Origin: JBMOKU01 sp049324315
GTDB lineage: Bacteria > Bacillota > Clostridia > Peptostreptococcales > Thermotaleaceae
Direction of reading: 5' to 3'
Length of the DNA stretch: 64,000 nt
Assembly: GCA_049324315.1 (NCBI GenBank)
Contig: JBMOKU010000057.1
Coordinates: forward strand, 1 to 64,000
Shown: positions 40,987 through 50,357 of the stretch, piece by piece
Layout: each line of letters opens with the position of its first letter
Position numbering within the stretch: position 1 is the stretch's first letter
Made by a program: the position numbers and the translations under genes
The notes under the pieces: model-generated
Database searches by the model: none
Seen by the model: the letters and a program-made list of their open reading frames with translations, nothing else
What the model was told of the DNA's origin: nothing

Positions 40987-41658
40987 ATGAAAAAGATCAT
41001 TGAGATAACGGGTTTTTTGATGCTTGGTTATTTACTATCTGCCATCGGCATTCTTATGGCAGTAAAAGCCAATATTGGATTGGGGCCATGGGATGCCTTA
41101 CATGTAGGAATCATCATGCATACACCGCTGACCTTAGGGAGTGTCAATACGCTGGTAGGTGTGGCCCTGGTGGTGATTAGTACATTGATGGGAGAAAAAC
41201 CGGGATGGGGGACTCTTACCGCCATGTTTCTTGTTGGTGTCATGATTGACATGGTGGATCGTTTAAATATCATCCCCATGGCCCAAAACTTTGTGGTTGG
41301 TCTTATAATGCTCAACGGAGGCCTTTTCTTTTTGGCCCTGGGCACCTATTTCTATCTTAAGGTACAGCTGGGAGCAGGTCCCCGAGATGGTTTGATGGTA
41401 GTGCTTGTAAAAAGAACAGGAAGATCAGTGAGAACTATTCGAACTATCATAGAAGCTATAGCACTGGTGATTGGATTTCTATTGGGGGCACCCTTGGGAA
41501 TTGGAACAATTATCTATGCTTTTGGTATCGGACCTGTGGTACAGTGGGTGTTTGAGCGCTTTCAATTTGATACCAAAGAAGTTGTACATCGCTCAATTGA
41601 GGATGACTATCTATTGATTCTGAATAGAAAACGAAGCAAGGATATGAACGGACAGTAG
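40987..41658 (+). CDS. YczE/YitT-like integral membrane protein
   Basis: 223 residues from the ATG at 40987 (GGGAGAG upstream). Five membrane helices; landmarks GPWDALHVGI and its internal echo GAGPRDGLMVVLVKRTGRSVRTIRTIIEA match the YczE family. Function is not established; B. subtilis YczE is linked to surfactin production control. It has no terminator before the phosphatase gene but is separated from it by PhoP boxes. Confidence 0.85.
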   Translation: MKKIIEITGFLMLGYLLSAIGILMAVKANIGLGPWDALHVGIIMHTPLTLGSVNTLVGVALVVISTLMGEKPGWGTLTAMFLVGVMIDMVDRLNIIPMAQNFVVGLIMLNGGLFFLALGTYFYLKVQLGAGPRDGLMVVLVKRTGRSVRTIRTIIEAIALVIGFLLGAPLGIGTIIYAFGIGPVVQWVFERFQFDTKEVVHRSIEDDYLLILNRKRSKDMNGQ

Positions 41659-41682
41659 ATGCTTTATGAAAAATTTACAAAG

Positions 41683-41699
41683 TTAACACGAAATTAACA
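41683..41699 (+). promoter_or_regulatory. PhoP-like box upstream of the first alkaline phosphatase
   Basis: Direct repeat TTAACA-N5-TTAACA (11-base period), with an extra TTTACA at 41674. This is the Firmicute PhoP-box arrangement and sits 80 bases before the phosphatase start. Confidence 0.7.
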
Positions 41700-41779
41700 A
41701 AGCCCCTAAAAACTATGCATGTACAAGAATATTGAGAATATATTTTTATTGTACAAAATATTTTTTAGGGGGATTTGCA

Positions 41780-43363
41780 ATGGAAAAAAGGAAGAAAAAA
41801 ATTGCCGTTGTACTGGTGCTAATGCTATGTCTTATGAGCATAAGCTTTGCATCAGCAAGCGTCAATGAAACGGTTATTAAGAATGTAATCATTTTGATTC
41901 CAGACGGGACAAGAGTTGAAGCAACTACATTGGCAAGATGGTATCAGGGGGGAGGTCCTCTTGCACTGGATGAAATGGCATGTGGACTTTCTAGGACATA
42001 CTGGTCCGACGGGCCAATAACTGATTCTGCGCCGGGGGGAACTGCAATAGCCACAGGCTATAAGACCTATGACAAGTATGTTGGCGTATTACCTGAAGCA
42101 AGCGGGAAAAAACCAGTGGCGTCTGTGCTAGAAGGTGCACAAACACTTGGAAAAGCAACAGGCATTGTGGCAACATCTGAAATCATGCATGCTACGCCGG
42201 CAGACTTTACAGCCCATTACCCAGATAGAAGTAAATATGATGAGATTAGCGAACAACAGGTATATAATGGACTTGATGTGGTGCTGGGCGGAGGTTATCA
42301 ATTCTTCACTTCAGAAGTTAGAGGAGACAAAGAAAACTTGATCCAAGAGATTAAAAACCTTGGATATGATTTGGTAACAACACCTGAAGCCATGAAAGCT
42401 TCAAAATCTAGTAAATTATGGGGACTATTTGCACAAAAAGATTTAAGCTATGATTTTGACCGAGATCCTGTAAAACAGCCGAGCCTTGCGGAAATGACAA
42501 AAAAAGCGATAGAAGTGCTTTCCAAAGATAAAGATGGATTTTTCATGATGGTAGAGGGGAGTAAGGTAGATTGGGCAGCTCACTCCAATGATCCTATCGG
42601 TGTGATTAGCGATGTTCTTGCTTTTGACGCGGCTGTGAAGGAAGCGCTGGATTTTGCAAAACAAGATGGTCATACCGTTGTTATTTCTGTTACTGATCAT
42701 GGCACAGGCGGAATGACAATCGGAAGTGCAGGTACAAATAAAAATTACTCTAGTGTAGCCTTGTCAGCGTTTATGGATCCATTGAAAAAAGCTAAGCTAA
42801 CGGGCGAAGGATTGGAAGCTAAGCTAAGCGAAGATAAGAGTAATGTGGTGGAAGTCATGGCGGAGTATTTCGGTATTACAGATTTAACAGAAGAAGAGAT
42901 TGTAGCAATTAAAGCAGCAGAAAAGGGCAAGCTTAACAGTGTGGTTGGGCCGATGATCAGCAAACGGGCGAACATAGGCTGGACAACAGGAGGACATACA
43001 GGAGAAGACGTAGTATTCTATGCATATGCCCCGAATGGCGACAGACCTACAGGTGTTATTGAGAATACAGATATTGCTCAGTATATGGCGAGAATAATGG
43101 GCTTTAATTTAGAGGAAGTCACCAACAAGCGGTTTGTCCATGCTGAAACTGCTTTTGAAGCTAAGGGTGCCACGGTAGAATGGGATGATACAGATTCTCA
43201 AAATCCTGTGCTGGTTGTTAAGAAAGGTTCAGATGTATTAAAACTCCCGGTTAATAAGAATATAGCTGCGCTGAATCGTAAAGTTATTAGAATGAAAGGC
43301 ATCACTGTGTTCAACGGAATAACCACATATGTTCCACAAGAGGCAATCGATTTAATTAAATAA
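41780..43363 (+). CDS. secreted alkaline phosphatase (first copy)
   Basis: 527 residues from the ATG at 41780 (GGGGG upstream). A Sec signal peptide (KKKIAVVLVLMLCLMSISFASA) is followed by the alkaline phosphatase fold: metal Asp in ILIPDGTR, nucleophile Ser in TDSAPGGTA, VEGSKVDWAAHSND, SVTDHGTGG and GWTTGGHTGED. About 90 C-terminal residues (from ATVEWDD) resemble a copper-amine-oxidase-N-like repeat used for surface attachment. It releases phosphate from organic phosphates outside the cell. PhoP-type control is likely. Confidence 0.93.
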   Translation: MEKRKKKIAVVLVLMLCLMSISFASASVNETVIKNVIILIPDGTRVEATTLARWYQGGGPLALDEMACGLSRTYWSDGPITDSAPGGTAIATGYKTYDKYVGVLPEASGKKPVASVLEGAQTLGKATGIVATSEIMHATPADFTAHYPDRSKYDEISEQQVYNGLDVVLGGGYQFFTSEVRGDKENLIQEIKNLGYDLVTTPEAMKASKSSKLWGLFAQKDLSYDFDRDPVKQPSLAEMTKKAIEVLSKDKDGFFMMVEGSKVDWAAHSNDPIGVISDVLAFDAAVKEALDFAKQDGHTVVISVTDHGTGGMTIGSAGTNKNYSSVALSAFMDPLKKAKLTGEGLEAKLSEDKSNVVEVMAEYFGITDLTEEEIVAIKAAEKGKLNSVVGPMISKRANIGWTTGGHTGEDVVFYAYAPNGDRPTGVIENTDIAQYMARIMGFNLEEVTNKRFVHAETAFEAKGATVEWDDTDSQNPVLVVKKGSDVLKLPVNKNIAALNRKVIRMKGITVFNGITTYVPQEAIDLIK

Positions 43364-43503
43364 TATCCATTTATAAAGGCTGTCATCTGCAGAAGCGATG
43401 ACAGCTTAATAAATTTCCATGGAAAAACATGAAAAATTTGACATGAATCACAGAATAGCATTTCTTCACGATGGTATACTAAAGAAAAAAAGGAGGAATG
43501 AAT

Positions 43504-43857
43504 ATGAGCCAACAAACATTAATCAAAAATATACCTTTTTCTCAAGCTTTAAAGCTGGTAGATTTATTAGAATATCAAGAAGGAAGGGTTGTCAGTAGAA
43601 CATTGTCTCAAAGAAGTGATTTGAGTATGACCTTATTTGCCTTTGAAAAAGGAGAGGGAATCAGTTCCCATTCTGCTGCAGGAGATGCCTTTGTGTATAT
43701 TTTAGACGGCAAGGCAGAAATTACCATTGGTGATGAAAAAATACTGGCATCAGAAGGAGAAGTAGTGGTGATGCCTGCTAACATACCCCATGCCCTAGAT
43801 GCCGTTGAACGATTTAAAATGTTCTTAGTGGTCGTTAAACCGCAGCAGAAAGCATAA
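43504..43857 (+). CDS. small cupin-domain protein
   Basis: 117 residues from the ATG at 43504 (AAGGAGG, seven-base spacing; the ATG at 43498 is too close). Single cupin: first motif ISSHSAAGDAFVYILDGKAE, second motif MPANIPHALDA. The first motif has one His rather than the usual two, so metal binding may be altered. Such stand-alone cupins have varied or unknown roles. Ends at a strong terminator. Confidence 0.85.
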   Translation: MSQQTLIKNIPFSQALKLVDLLEYQEGRVVSRTLSQRSDLSMTLFAFEKGEGISSHSAAGDAFVYILDGKAEITIGDEKILASEGEVVVMPANIPHALDAVERFKMFLVVVKPQQKA

Positions 43858-43880
43858 AAAAAGCCCCTGGGGCTTTTTTT
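43856..43880. terminator. bidirectional terminator between the cupin gene and leuA
   Basis: AAAAAAAGCCCC-T-GGGGCTTTTTTT; A and T tracts on both sides suit both convergent genes. Confidence 0.9.
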
Positions 43881-43886
43881 ATATAC

Positions 43887-45443
43887 TTATATACAATCCA
43901 TATCTGCAGCAGTTTCGATGACTTTTGTCAGGTTAATGGCATTATTGATGGCATTAATATATGCCCTTGCACTGGATTCAATGATGTCTACGCTGATACC
44001 TCTGCCGGTAAAGGTCTTTCCTTTATAGGAGATCTTCACCACTACCTCACCCTGTGCATCCCTTCCAGCGGTTACGGAATTGATTGCATAATCTTCTAAT
44101 CTGACTTCTTCAGAAACAATATGATTGATCGCCTGATAAGTTGCTTCAATAGGACCTTTCCCACAGACTGCCGTTTCTTTCAACGCTCCATTGACCAGCA
44201 AACCAACCGTAGCTGTAGGCGTAATATTGCTGCCGGATAAGATCTGAATATAGGAAAATTCGTAGGTTTCCGGACCTTTTAAAACCTCTGTATCTACTAA
44301 GGCAATTAAATCTTCATCCAATATATCTTTTTTCCGGTCACAGAGTTCTTTAAATCTCTTGAAGGCACGATCCAAGTCCTCGCCTTCCAACTCATAACCA
44401 AGGCGTTTTAGCTCAACCTTAAAGGCGTGCCGTCCTGAATGCTTGCCGAGAATCAGATTATTTCCATGGATGCCGATCATCTCCGGATTCATGATTTCAT
44501 AGGTTTCTCTTTCTTTTAAGACACCATCTTGATGAATGCCTGACTCATGGGCAAAGGCATTTTTCCCGACAACTGCCTTGTTGGGCTGGACATGCATACC
44601 TGTCAAAGTACTGATTAGCTTACTGGTTCTGTAGATTTCTTCTTTGTGAATGTTGGTTTCCCGATGTAAATAATTACGTCTTGTATAAAGGGCCATGACA
44701 ATCTCTTCAAGGGCAGCATTACCGGCACGTTCTCCGATACCATTAATGGTAACCTCAACTTGACTGGCGCCATATTGTATAGCTGCCAGAGAATTGGCTA
44801 CTGCAAGGCCCAGGTCATTATGACAATGGACACTGATTTTGGCCTGATGGATGTTCGGAACCCGAGTTCTGATGGCCTTGATGAATTCTCCGAATTCCCA
44901 AGGCGTAGCGTAGCCCACCGTATCAGGAATATTGACGGTAGTTGCCCCAGCTGCAATGACAGCCTCGACGACTTCGCACAAAAAACTTAAATCACTGCGA
45001 AAGGCGTCTTCTGCAGAAAACTCAATATCATTTGTAAAACTCTTGGAAAATTCAACGCCTCTGACAGCACTTTTCAGCACTTCATCAGGACTCTTTTGAA
45101 GTTTATACTTCATGTGGATAGGAGAGGTGGCAATAAAAGTGTGAATTCGTGGCTTTTCAGCTCCTTTCAATGCGTCCCATGCCCTTTTGATATCTTGCTC
45201 GTGGGTACGGCACAAACCAGCGATAATAGGGCCACTAACACTTTCTGCAATGGCCTTTACAGCTTCAAAATCTCCGGGAGAGGCAATGGGAAATCCTGCT
45301 TCAATGCAGTCAACGCCCAATCTGGCCAGCTGCTTGGCAATGGCCACCTTTTCATTTACGTTTAAGCTTACACCGGGAGATTGCTCTCCATCTCGTAAGG
45401 TTGTGTCAAATATAAAGATATTATCTAATGGCGTATGTTTCAT
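43887..45443 (-). CDS. leuA: 2-isopropylmalate synthase
   Basis: 518 residues, AGGAGG site. TIM-barrel catalytic domain with FDTTLRDGEQSPGVSL, metal-site HCHNDLGLAVANSLAAI and GIGERAGNAALEEI; the C-terminal third is the LeuA allosteric domain (from about 375), so leucine feedback is expected. First committed step of leucine synthesis. The rest of the leu genes are not adjacent. Its leader has a promoter but no visible T-box core. Confidence 0.96.
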   Translation of the reverse strand: MKHTPLDNIFIFDTTLRDGEQSPGVSLNVNEKVAIAKQLARLGVDCIEAGFPIASPGDFEAVKAIAESVSGPIIAGLCRTHEQDIKRAWDALKGAEKPRIHTFIATSPIHMKYKLQKSPDEVLKSAVRGVEFSKSFTNDIEFSAEDAFRSDLSFLCEVVEAVIAAGATTVNIPDTVGYATPWEFGEFIKAIRTRVPNIHQAKISVHCHNDLGLAVANSLAAIQYGASQVEVTINGIGERAGNAALEEIVMALYTRRNYLHRETNIHKEEIYRTSKLISTLTGMHVQPNKAVVGKNAFAHESGIHQDGVLKERETYEIMNPEMIGIHGNNLILGKHSGRHAFKVELKRLGYELEGEDLDRAFKRFKELCDRKKDILDEDLIALVDTEVLKGPETYEFSYIQILSGSNITPTATVGLLVNGALKETAVCGKGPIEATYQAINHIVSEEVRLEDYAINSVTAGRDAQGEVVVKISYKGKTFTGRGISVDIIESSARAYINAINNAINLTKVIETAADMDCI

Positions 45444-45540
45444 GAAAGATACCTCCTAACAAAAAATTGTACAAGTTGACTGGATAACTTGCAAATCGCT
45501 CGATAAATGCAAGAATGCTTTCGTTAAGTATATGGTAATA

Positions 45541-45569
45541 AGTATACAAAGCCATTAGAAGGAAGTCAA
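45541..45569 (-). promoter_or_regulatory. promoter of leuA
   Basis: On the minus strand TTGACT (45569-45564), 17 bases, TATACT (45546-45541), about 98 bases before the start codon. The remaining gap to 45706 is AT-rich without other features. Confidence 0.7.
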
Positions 45570-45693
45570 CAGAGAAAGAAAAATTATATGCAAAATTTTT
45601 ATAAATCAAACAATATTACGAAATTTCAGATAAAAACGTGCAAATACTCAATTATTTAAATAAAGCGATATTTATAAGAAGTACTTATTTTTT

Positions 45694-45738
45694 GTAAAAA
45701 GAAAAACCCGGACAATCAACTAGCAGTTGATTTCCGGG
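45694..45738 (-). terminator. terminator overlapping the end of the YibE/F gene
   Basis: Minus-strand arms CCCGGAAATCAACT and AGTTGATTGTCCGGG flank loop GCT, followed by TTTTTC. The stop codon TAG of the gene lies at the loop. Confidence 0.85.
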
Positions 45739-46907
45739 ATGCTTTTTTCTACTTTTGTCTTCTTAAGATGCATAACAAACGCAGGCTTTGTAAAAATGAT
45801 GCCGGCAGCCACCGCGGTAAAAGGCGCTACGGTTACAAGGCCGAAGCTTCCCACCAAGGTATGTAGTATTTCAGCGGAAATATATTTTAGATTTAAGATA
45901 TTGAGGGTTGGTGTACCCTGAGCCATGAATACCATCATCAGTGCGATGTATCCCCCCGAATAGGCCAAAAGCAAAGTAGTTGTCATGGTTCCAATGACTG
46001 CCCGGCCAATGTTGAAGCCGGATTTTATCGCTTCTTTTGATGTGATATCAGGATTTTTTTCGACTAATTCATAAATAGCTGCAGATATATCCATGGCAAG
46101 ATCCATCAGAGCACCTGAGGAAGCAATGAATGTGGCTGCAATGAAGATTTCTGTCAAATCTAGATGAGCATATCCTGCATAGAGTAAACTCTCTGCAAAA
46201 GGCATAACAGCGCCATGAACCTTAAAATATTTTCCAAATAGAACTGCCAATATACACGTTAGAAAAGTTCCCGCCAGAGAACCAAAGATAGCAACAAAAG
46301 ATTTTCTATTATAGCCTCCAACCAAGATAATAATAATGAGTGTAAGCAGTAGGACGACAACCATGGAGACGACGATGGGATTCCAACCTTTCAGCAAAGC
46401 AGGAATGAGAACCTTCCACATCATCAATACTGTCAGCATAAAGGAAAGCAGTGCTTTGGCTCCTACCCAGCCTGCAAAACCGATCAGCAGAATGATGAAA
46501 GCACCAAACAATACAAGCTCTAAGTCAATGCGATAATGATCAATGATATTGGCAAACAGGATTCGATCTCCATCTGTATTTAATACGACGAAGGCTTTAT
46601 CCCCTTTAGTAAATATTTTATCAAATTCCAGTTTACCCATCATCCTGTTGATACCTTCTATCTCTTGACCTTTGAAAGGTCCGTTTAGAATACGGAGGGT
46701 ACATACCTGTTCACCTTGACGAATGATTCCTGTACTGTATAGCATGGAGTCATCTGTATCGATAACTAGGGCAGCCACCCTTTGACTATCAGGATATTGA
46801 TTGGTGGGAAAACCAGTTGGTACTAGAAACAGAATCAAAGCGATAACAGTCACAATGATTACAGATATCCGATCCGGATTAAGATAACGCCTAAACATTG
46901 GAAACAT
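45720..46907 (-). CDS. YibE/F-family membrane protein (second copy)
   Basis: 395 residues (ATG 46907; an ATG at 46898 is equally possible with the GGAAAGG site). One N-terminal helix, an extracytoplasmic domain with VAALVIDTDDS and VCTLRILNGPFKGQEIEG, then about seven membrane helices with LTEIFIAATFIASSGALMDLAMDISAAI and GFNIGRAVIGTMTTTLLLAYSGG. Homologous to the protein at 37416. Its last codons lie in its own terminator hairpin. Confidence 0.88.
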   Translation of the reverse strand: MFPMFRRYLNPDRISVIIVTVIALILFLVPTGFPTNQYPDSQRVAALVIDTDDSMLYSTGIIRQGEQVCTLRILNGPFKGQEIEGINRMMGKLEFDKIFTKGDKAFVVLNTDGDRILFANIIDHYRIDLELVLFGAFIILLIGFAGWVGAKALLSFMLTVLMMWKVLIPALLKGWNPIVVSMVVVLLLTLIIIILVGGYNRKSFVAIFGSLAGTFLTCILAVLFGKYFKVHGAVMPFAESLLYAGYAHLDLTEIFIAATFIASSGALMDLAMDISAAIYELVEKNPDITSKEAIKSGFNIGRAVIGTMTTTLLLAYSGGYIALMMVFMAQGTPTLNILNLKYISAEILHTLVGSFGLVTVAPFTAVAAGIIFTKPAFVMHLKKTKVEKSIPEINC

Positions 46908-46944
46908 ATCCTTTCCTATTAAAAAGTTACATGATGAAAGAAAA

Positions 46945-46973
46945 GATAGAGGTCAAATAGCGTGACCTCTATC
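46945..46973 (-). terminator. terminator of the second alkaline phosphatase gene
   Basis: GATAGAGGTCA and TGACCTCTATC around a seven-base loop; on the minus strand it is followed by TTTTCTTTC. Confidence 0.75.
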
Positions 46974-47030
46974 CCAGTGAATGGTTCCGCTCATATGTAT
47001 ATAGCCAAATTTATTTATGGGTACAGGATG

Positions 47031-48563
47031 TTATTTAACCTTCGTAATAGAAGCGATTTTTTTGTAAATATCTGTGTTATCATAAGAACCGATGAACAAT
47101 TCGTGTCCCACGCCTATTGCATATACAGGCACAGGAAGCCCTGTATGGGAATAAGAACTGAAGTTTAATCCAGCCTTGTTATTCAGTATATGGGATAATG
47201 TTACTGTCAGTGGTTCATAGGTTCCGTATAAAACTTGCTCATTACTGGTCAGTTTTCTCTCGGAGCTGCTGATCATACTGCGCTTTAAAGCATCTCTTAG
47301 TTTAGCAGTTTCAGCTTCTGTTAATACCAGATCCGGTGTGTTTTTTGCATCGGCATCTGCTGCTGTAATCAAGCCATAGGCTGCTTTAATTTGAGGATAA
47401 AGATCTTCCAATTTAGCATTTTCTAACGTATGTGTCTTTCTGTATTGATCAACCATGGCATCAAATCCGATATAAGACATGGTCTGTTTTTCTAATTTGT
47501 TAAAGAAAGTTTTATATGCTGTACCAGCGAATCCAATGGATAAACCACCGCACTCATGATCTCCAGTTACTACGATCAACGTCTCTTTTGGGTATTTCTC
47601 ATATACTTTCACAGCTTCTTTAACGGCGTTATCGAATTCAATGGTATCATGGATGGAAGCGGCAGCATCGTTGGCATGGTTTGCCCAGTCAATTTTACCG
47701 GCTTCAACCATCATAAAATAACCTTTAGAATTATCTAGCACCTCAATACCCTTTCTTACGAAATCGGAAAGTTTCAATTCTTCATCTTTCCTGTCTATTT
47801 CAAAAGGCATTGCCATATCGTTATCCAGCTGAGGGTTGATAGCAATTACTTTGCCGGATTTTGCGTTTAAAGCTAAAATATCTTCTTTTGTATTTGCAAT
47901 TTTGTATCCGTTTCTTTTAGCAACATCCAACACGTTTTCAGGATTTTCCATTTTACTCTTTTTACCCACAGGATCTTTAAAACCGCCGCCGCCAAAGTAA
48001 TCAAAGTTGCTGTTCGCTAATTGTAATCCGATCTCATAGTAATTATTTCTGCTTTCTTGATTTGCATAGAATACTGCAGGCGTAGCGTGGTCGATGGATA
48101 CATTGGATATAACACCGATCTTATATCCCTTTGCTTTTAATGATCTCGTGATGGGGTCATAGTTTATTTTCTTCGTCGGGTCCATATTGATAATGCCGTT
48201 TCCTGTCTTGACACCGGAGGCCAAAGATGTACCTGTGGAGGCTGAATCAGGGATAAATGAGTCACTATCAAAGGTTGCTGCAACACCGGACCCGGGGAAA
48301 TTTGTAAAGCCCAGCGGTCTGGTCTGTGGCTCTTTGGTACCCAGCTGTGCGCCTAAATACATCTCTGCGGCACTGATTTGTGGAAAGCTGGTACCGTCAC
48401 CGATAAATAAGAAAACATATTTTGGTGCCGTTCCTTTATAGGTATTGTCTGTCTGTAAAAAAGCTTGGGCAAAGGAATCTTGAGAAATAAGACCGGTAAA
48501 TACGACTGTCAAGATAAGAAAGAGGGAAAGAAAGGATAGTAATTTGGTTTTCATCTTAAACAT
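47031..48563 (-). CDS. secreted alkaline phosphatase (second copy)
   Basis: 510 residues from the ATG at 48563 (CGGAGG, seven-base spacing). Signal peptide with a hydrophobic run ending near DSFAQA. Alkaline phosphatase motifs: FLFIGDGTSFPQ, nucleophile Ser in IPDSASTGTSLASG, VEAGKIDWANHAND, VTGDHECGG and YSHTGLPVPVYAIG. It is closer to classical PhoA than the first copy and lacks the C-terminal attachment domain. A PhoP-like box lies upstream. Confidence 0.94.
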   Translation of the reverse strand: MFKMKTKLLSFLSLFLILTVVFTGLISQDSFAQAFLQTDNTYKGTAPKYVFLFIGDGTSFPQISAAEMYLGAQLGTKEPQTRPLGFTNFPGSGVAATFDSDSFIPDSASTGTSLASGVKTGNGIINMDPTKKINYDPITRSLKAKGYKIGVISNVSIDHATPAVFYANQESRNNYYEIGLQLANSNFDYFGGGGFKDPVGKKSKMENPENVLDVAKRNGYKIANTKEDILALNAKSGKVIAINPQLDNDMAMPFEIDRKDEELKLSDFVRKGIEVLDNSKGYFMMVEAGKIDWANHANDAAASIHDTIEFDNAVKEAVKVYEKYPKETLIVVTGDHECGGLSIGFAGTAYKTFFNKLEKQTMSYIGFDAMVDQYRKTHTLENAKLEDLYPQIKAAYGLITAADADAKNTPDLVLTEAETAKLRDALKRSMISSSERKLTSNEQVLYGTYEPLTVTLSHILNNKAGLNFSSYSHTGLPVPVYAIGVGHELFIGSYDNTDIYKKIASITKVK

Positions 48564-48649
48564 GGGGACACCTCCGTAAATTTTTGAATTTAGACACATC
48601 ACTGTATAGTCAAGTATAATGAAAAATTATTAAATTACCGTTATTTGGA

Positions 48650-48666
48650 ATTTAAGATTTTGTTAA
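48650..48666 (-). promoter_or_regulatory. PhoP-like box upstream of the second alkaline phosphatase
   Basis: On the minus strand TTAACA-N5-TTAAAT, 11-base period, about 90 bases before the start. Same spacing as the box at 41683, with one weaker half. Confidence 0.55.
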
Positions 48667-48843
48667 ACTCTGAATAATGAAAAAATAAAGATGCGTATTC
48701 TAAAGTCTAAAGAAAAATGGTAAAACACAATATACTAATTGTTTGAATCCTTATCTTTCAAAAATTAAATGACTGTGTTACAATAGTTGCAAATTAAGGA
48801 ATCCGCTCGTAATATCAAAAAGAAAGTGAAGAAAGGAATGTAG

Positions 48844-50289
48844 ATGATGGAAGAGTATGGAATATATATCAAAGGCGAATGGAGAAATGCTTATGACGGA
48901 GAGAAAATCCAGGTGATCAATCCGGCAAACGGTGACTTGCTGGGCTGGGTGCCTAAAGCAGGAGAGCGGGAGGCAAAGGATGCTGTAGAAGCTGCGTATC
49001 AAGCCTTCGGAGAATGGTCTGCGATGCCTGTAAATGAGCGTTCCCGTCTATTGAGAAGATGGTATGAACTTATCATAGAGGAAAAGGAAGAAATTGCAAA
49101 GGCAATGACCTTAGAGCAGGGCAAGCCGCTGCAGGAAGCTCTGGGAGAAGTACTGTATGCAGCCAGCTTTGTGGAGTGGTATGCGGAAGAAGCCAAGCGG
49201 GTATATGGAGAAATGGTTCCTTCATGGAAAGAGAATAAGCGGATTATGGTACTGCGACAGCCTGTGGGGGTGGTAGCTGCTATCACACCATGGAATTTTC
49301 CTGCAGCCATGGTTACCAGAAAACTGGCACCGGTACTGGCGGCTGGGTGCACGGTTATCCTAAAACCAGCGACTCAGACACCGATTACGGCTGTTAAGCT
49401 GTTTGAATTACTGGATAAAGCAGGTTTTCCAAAGGGCGCAGCGAACCTGCTGACTGGCTCTGCCAGTGAAATCGGCAAGGTGATGATGGAGGACATTCGC
49501 GTAAGGAAAATCACCTTTACCGGTTCAACAGAGGTAGGAAAAACCCTTATGCGCCAATCTGCCGACACGGTAAAACGACTATCCTTAGAGCTGGGAGGAC
49601 ATGCACCATTTATCGTTTTTGATGATGCAGATTTGGATAAGGCTGTTGATGGTGCATTGGCATCAAAGTTTAGAAACTGCGGGCAGGTTTGTATTGCGTC
49701 CAATCGTTTCTATGTACAGGATTCTATCAAGGAAGCATTCATTGAAAAGGTGAAGGAACGCCTGAAGCATCTGAGAATAGGCAGCGGATTGGAAGAAGGT
49801 ATACATATTGGACCGGTTATTGACAAAAAAGGATATGAAAAGATCGAAGCTCATGTACAAGATGCTGTTGGCAAAGGTGCAGTCGTCGAATACGGTGGCA
49901 AAGGATGCCACAAAGTCCAGGCGGAAGATGCAGGATATTTTTATGAACCAACGCTGCTCTCCGGTATTACAGAGGATATGGAGATTATGAAAGAAGAGAC
50001 CTTTGGGCCGGTTATACCGGTGATTACCTTTAAGACCGAAGAAGAAGCCGTTAAGGCCGCTAATAATACGAATTACGGATTGGCTGCGTATCTTTTTACA
50101 GAATCTCTATCCAGGGGGATTCGTGTTTCTGAAAGATTGGAATATGGTATCGTAGGCTTGAATGATGGGGCACCTTCCACTGCCCAGGCACCTTTTGGCG
50201 GCTTTAAGGAAAGTGGTCTTGGCCGTGAAGGCGGCTATTATGGCATGGAACCGTTCTTAGAGATCAAATTTATTTCCATGGGGCTGTAA
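48844..50289 (+). CDS. gabD: NAD(P)-dependent aldehyde dehydrogenase, succinate-semialdehyde type
   Basis: 481 residues, AAAGGAA upstream. ALDH fold with TPWNFPAAMVTRKLAPVLAAGCTVILKPA, FTGSTEVGK, general-base Glu in LELGGHAPF and catalytic Cys in NCGQVCIASNRFYV; ends GLGREGGYYGMEPFLEIKF. The sequence fits the GabD subgroup that oxidises succinate semialdehyde, but related aldehydes are possible. A possible promoter TTTCAA-N17-TACAAT lies at 48756-48784. Single-gene unit with a strong terminator. Confidence 0.9.
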   Translation: MMEEYGIYIKGEWRNAYDGEKIQVINPANGDLLGWVPKAGEREAKDAVEAAYQAFGEWSAMPVNERSRLLRRWYELIIEEKEEIAKAMTLEQGKPLQEALGEVLYAASFVEWYAEEAKRVYGEMVPSWKENKRIMVLRQPVGVVAAITPWNFPAAMVTRKLAPVLAAGCTVILKPATQTPITAVKLFELLDKAGFPKGAANLLTGSASEIGKVMMEDIRVRKITFTGSTEVGKTLMRQSADTVKRLSLELGGHAPFIVFDDADLDKAVDGALASKFRNCGQVCIASNRFYVQDSIKEAFIEKVKERLKHLRIGSGLEEGIHIGPVIDKKGYEKIEAHVQDAVGKGAVVEYGGKGCHKVQAEDAGYFYEPTLLSGITEDMEIMKEETFGPVIPVITFKTEEEAVKAANNTNYGLAAYLFTESLSRGIRVSERLEYGIVGLNDGAPSTAQAPFGGFKESGLGREGGYYGMEPFLEIKFISMGL

Positions 50290-50319
50290 AATATAGAATG
50301 ATATCGAAATAAAATGATG

Positions 50320-50347
50320 ATCCCCCGGTAATGCTTTGCCGGGGGAT
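50320..50347. terminator. bidirectional terminator
   Basis: ATCCCCCGG and CCGGGGGAT around a ten-base loop, then TTTTT. Confidence 0.88.
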
Positions 50348-50357
50348 TTTTACGTTT

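Noticed and set aside
45444..45719. A leucine T-box or attenuator before leuA
   Set aside because: No T-box core, no leucine-rich leader peptide and no terminator hairpin was found between the promoter and leuA.
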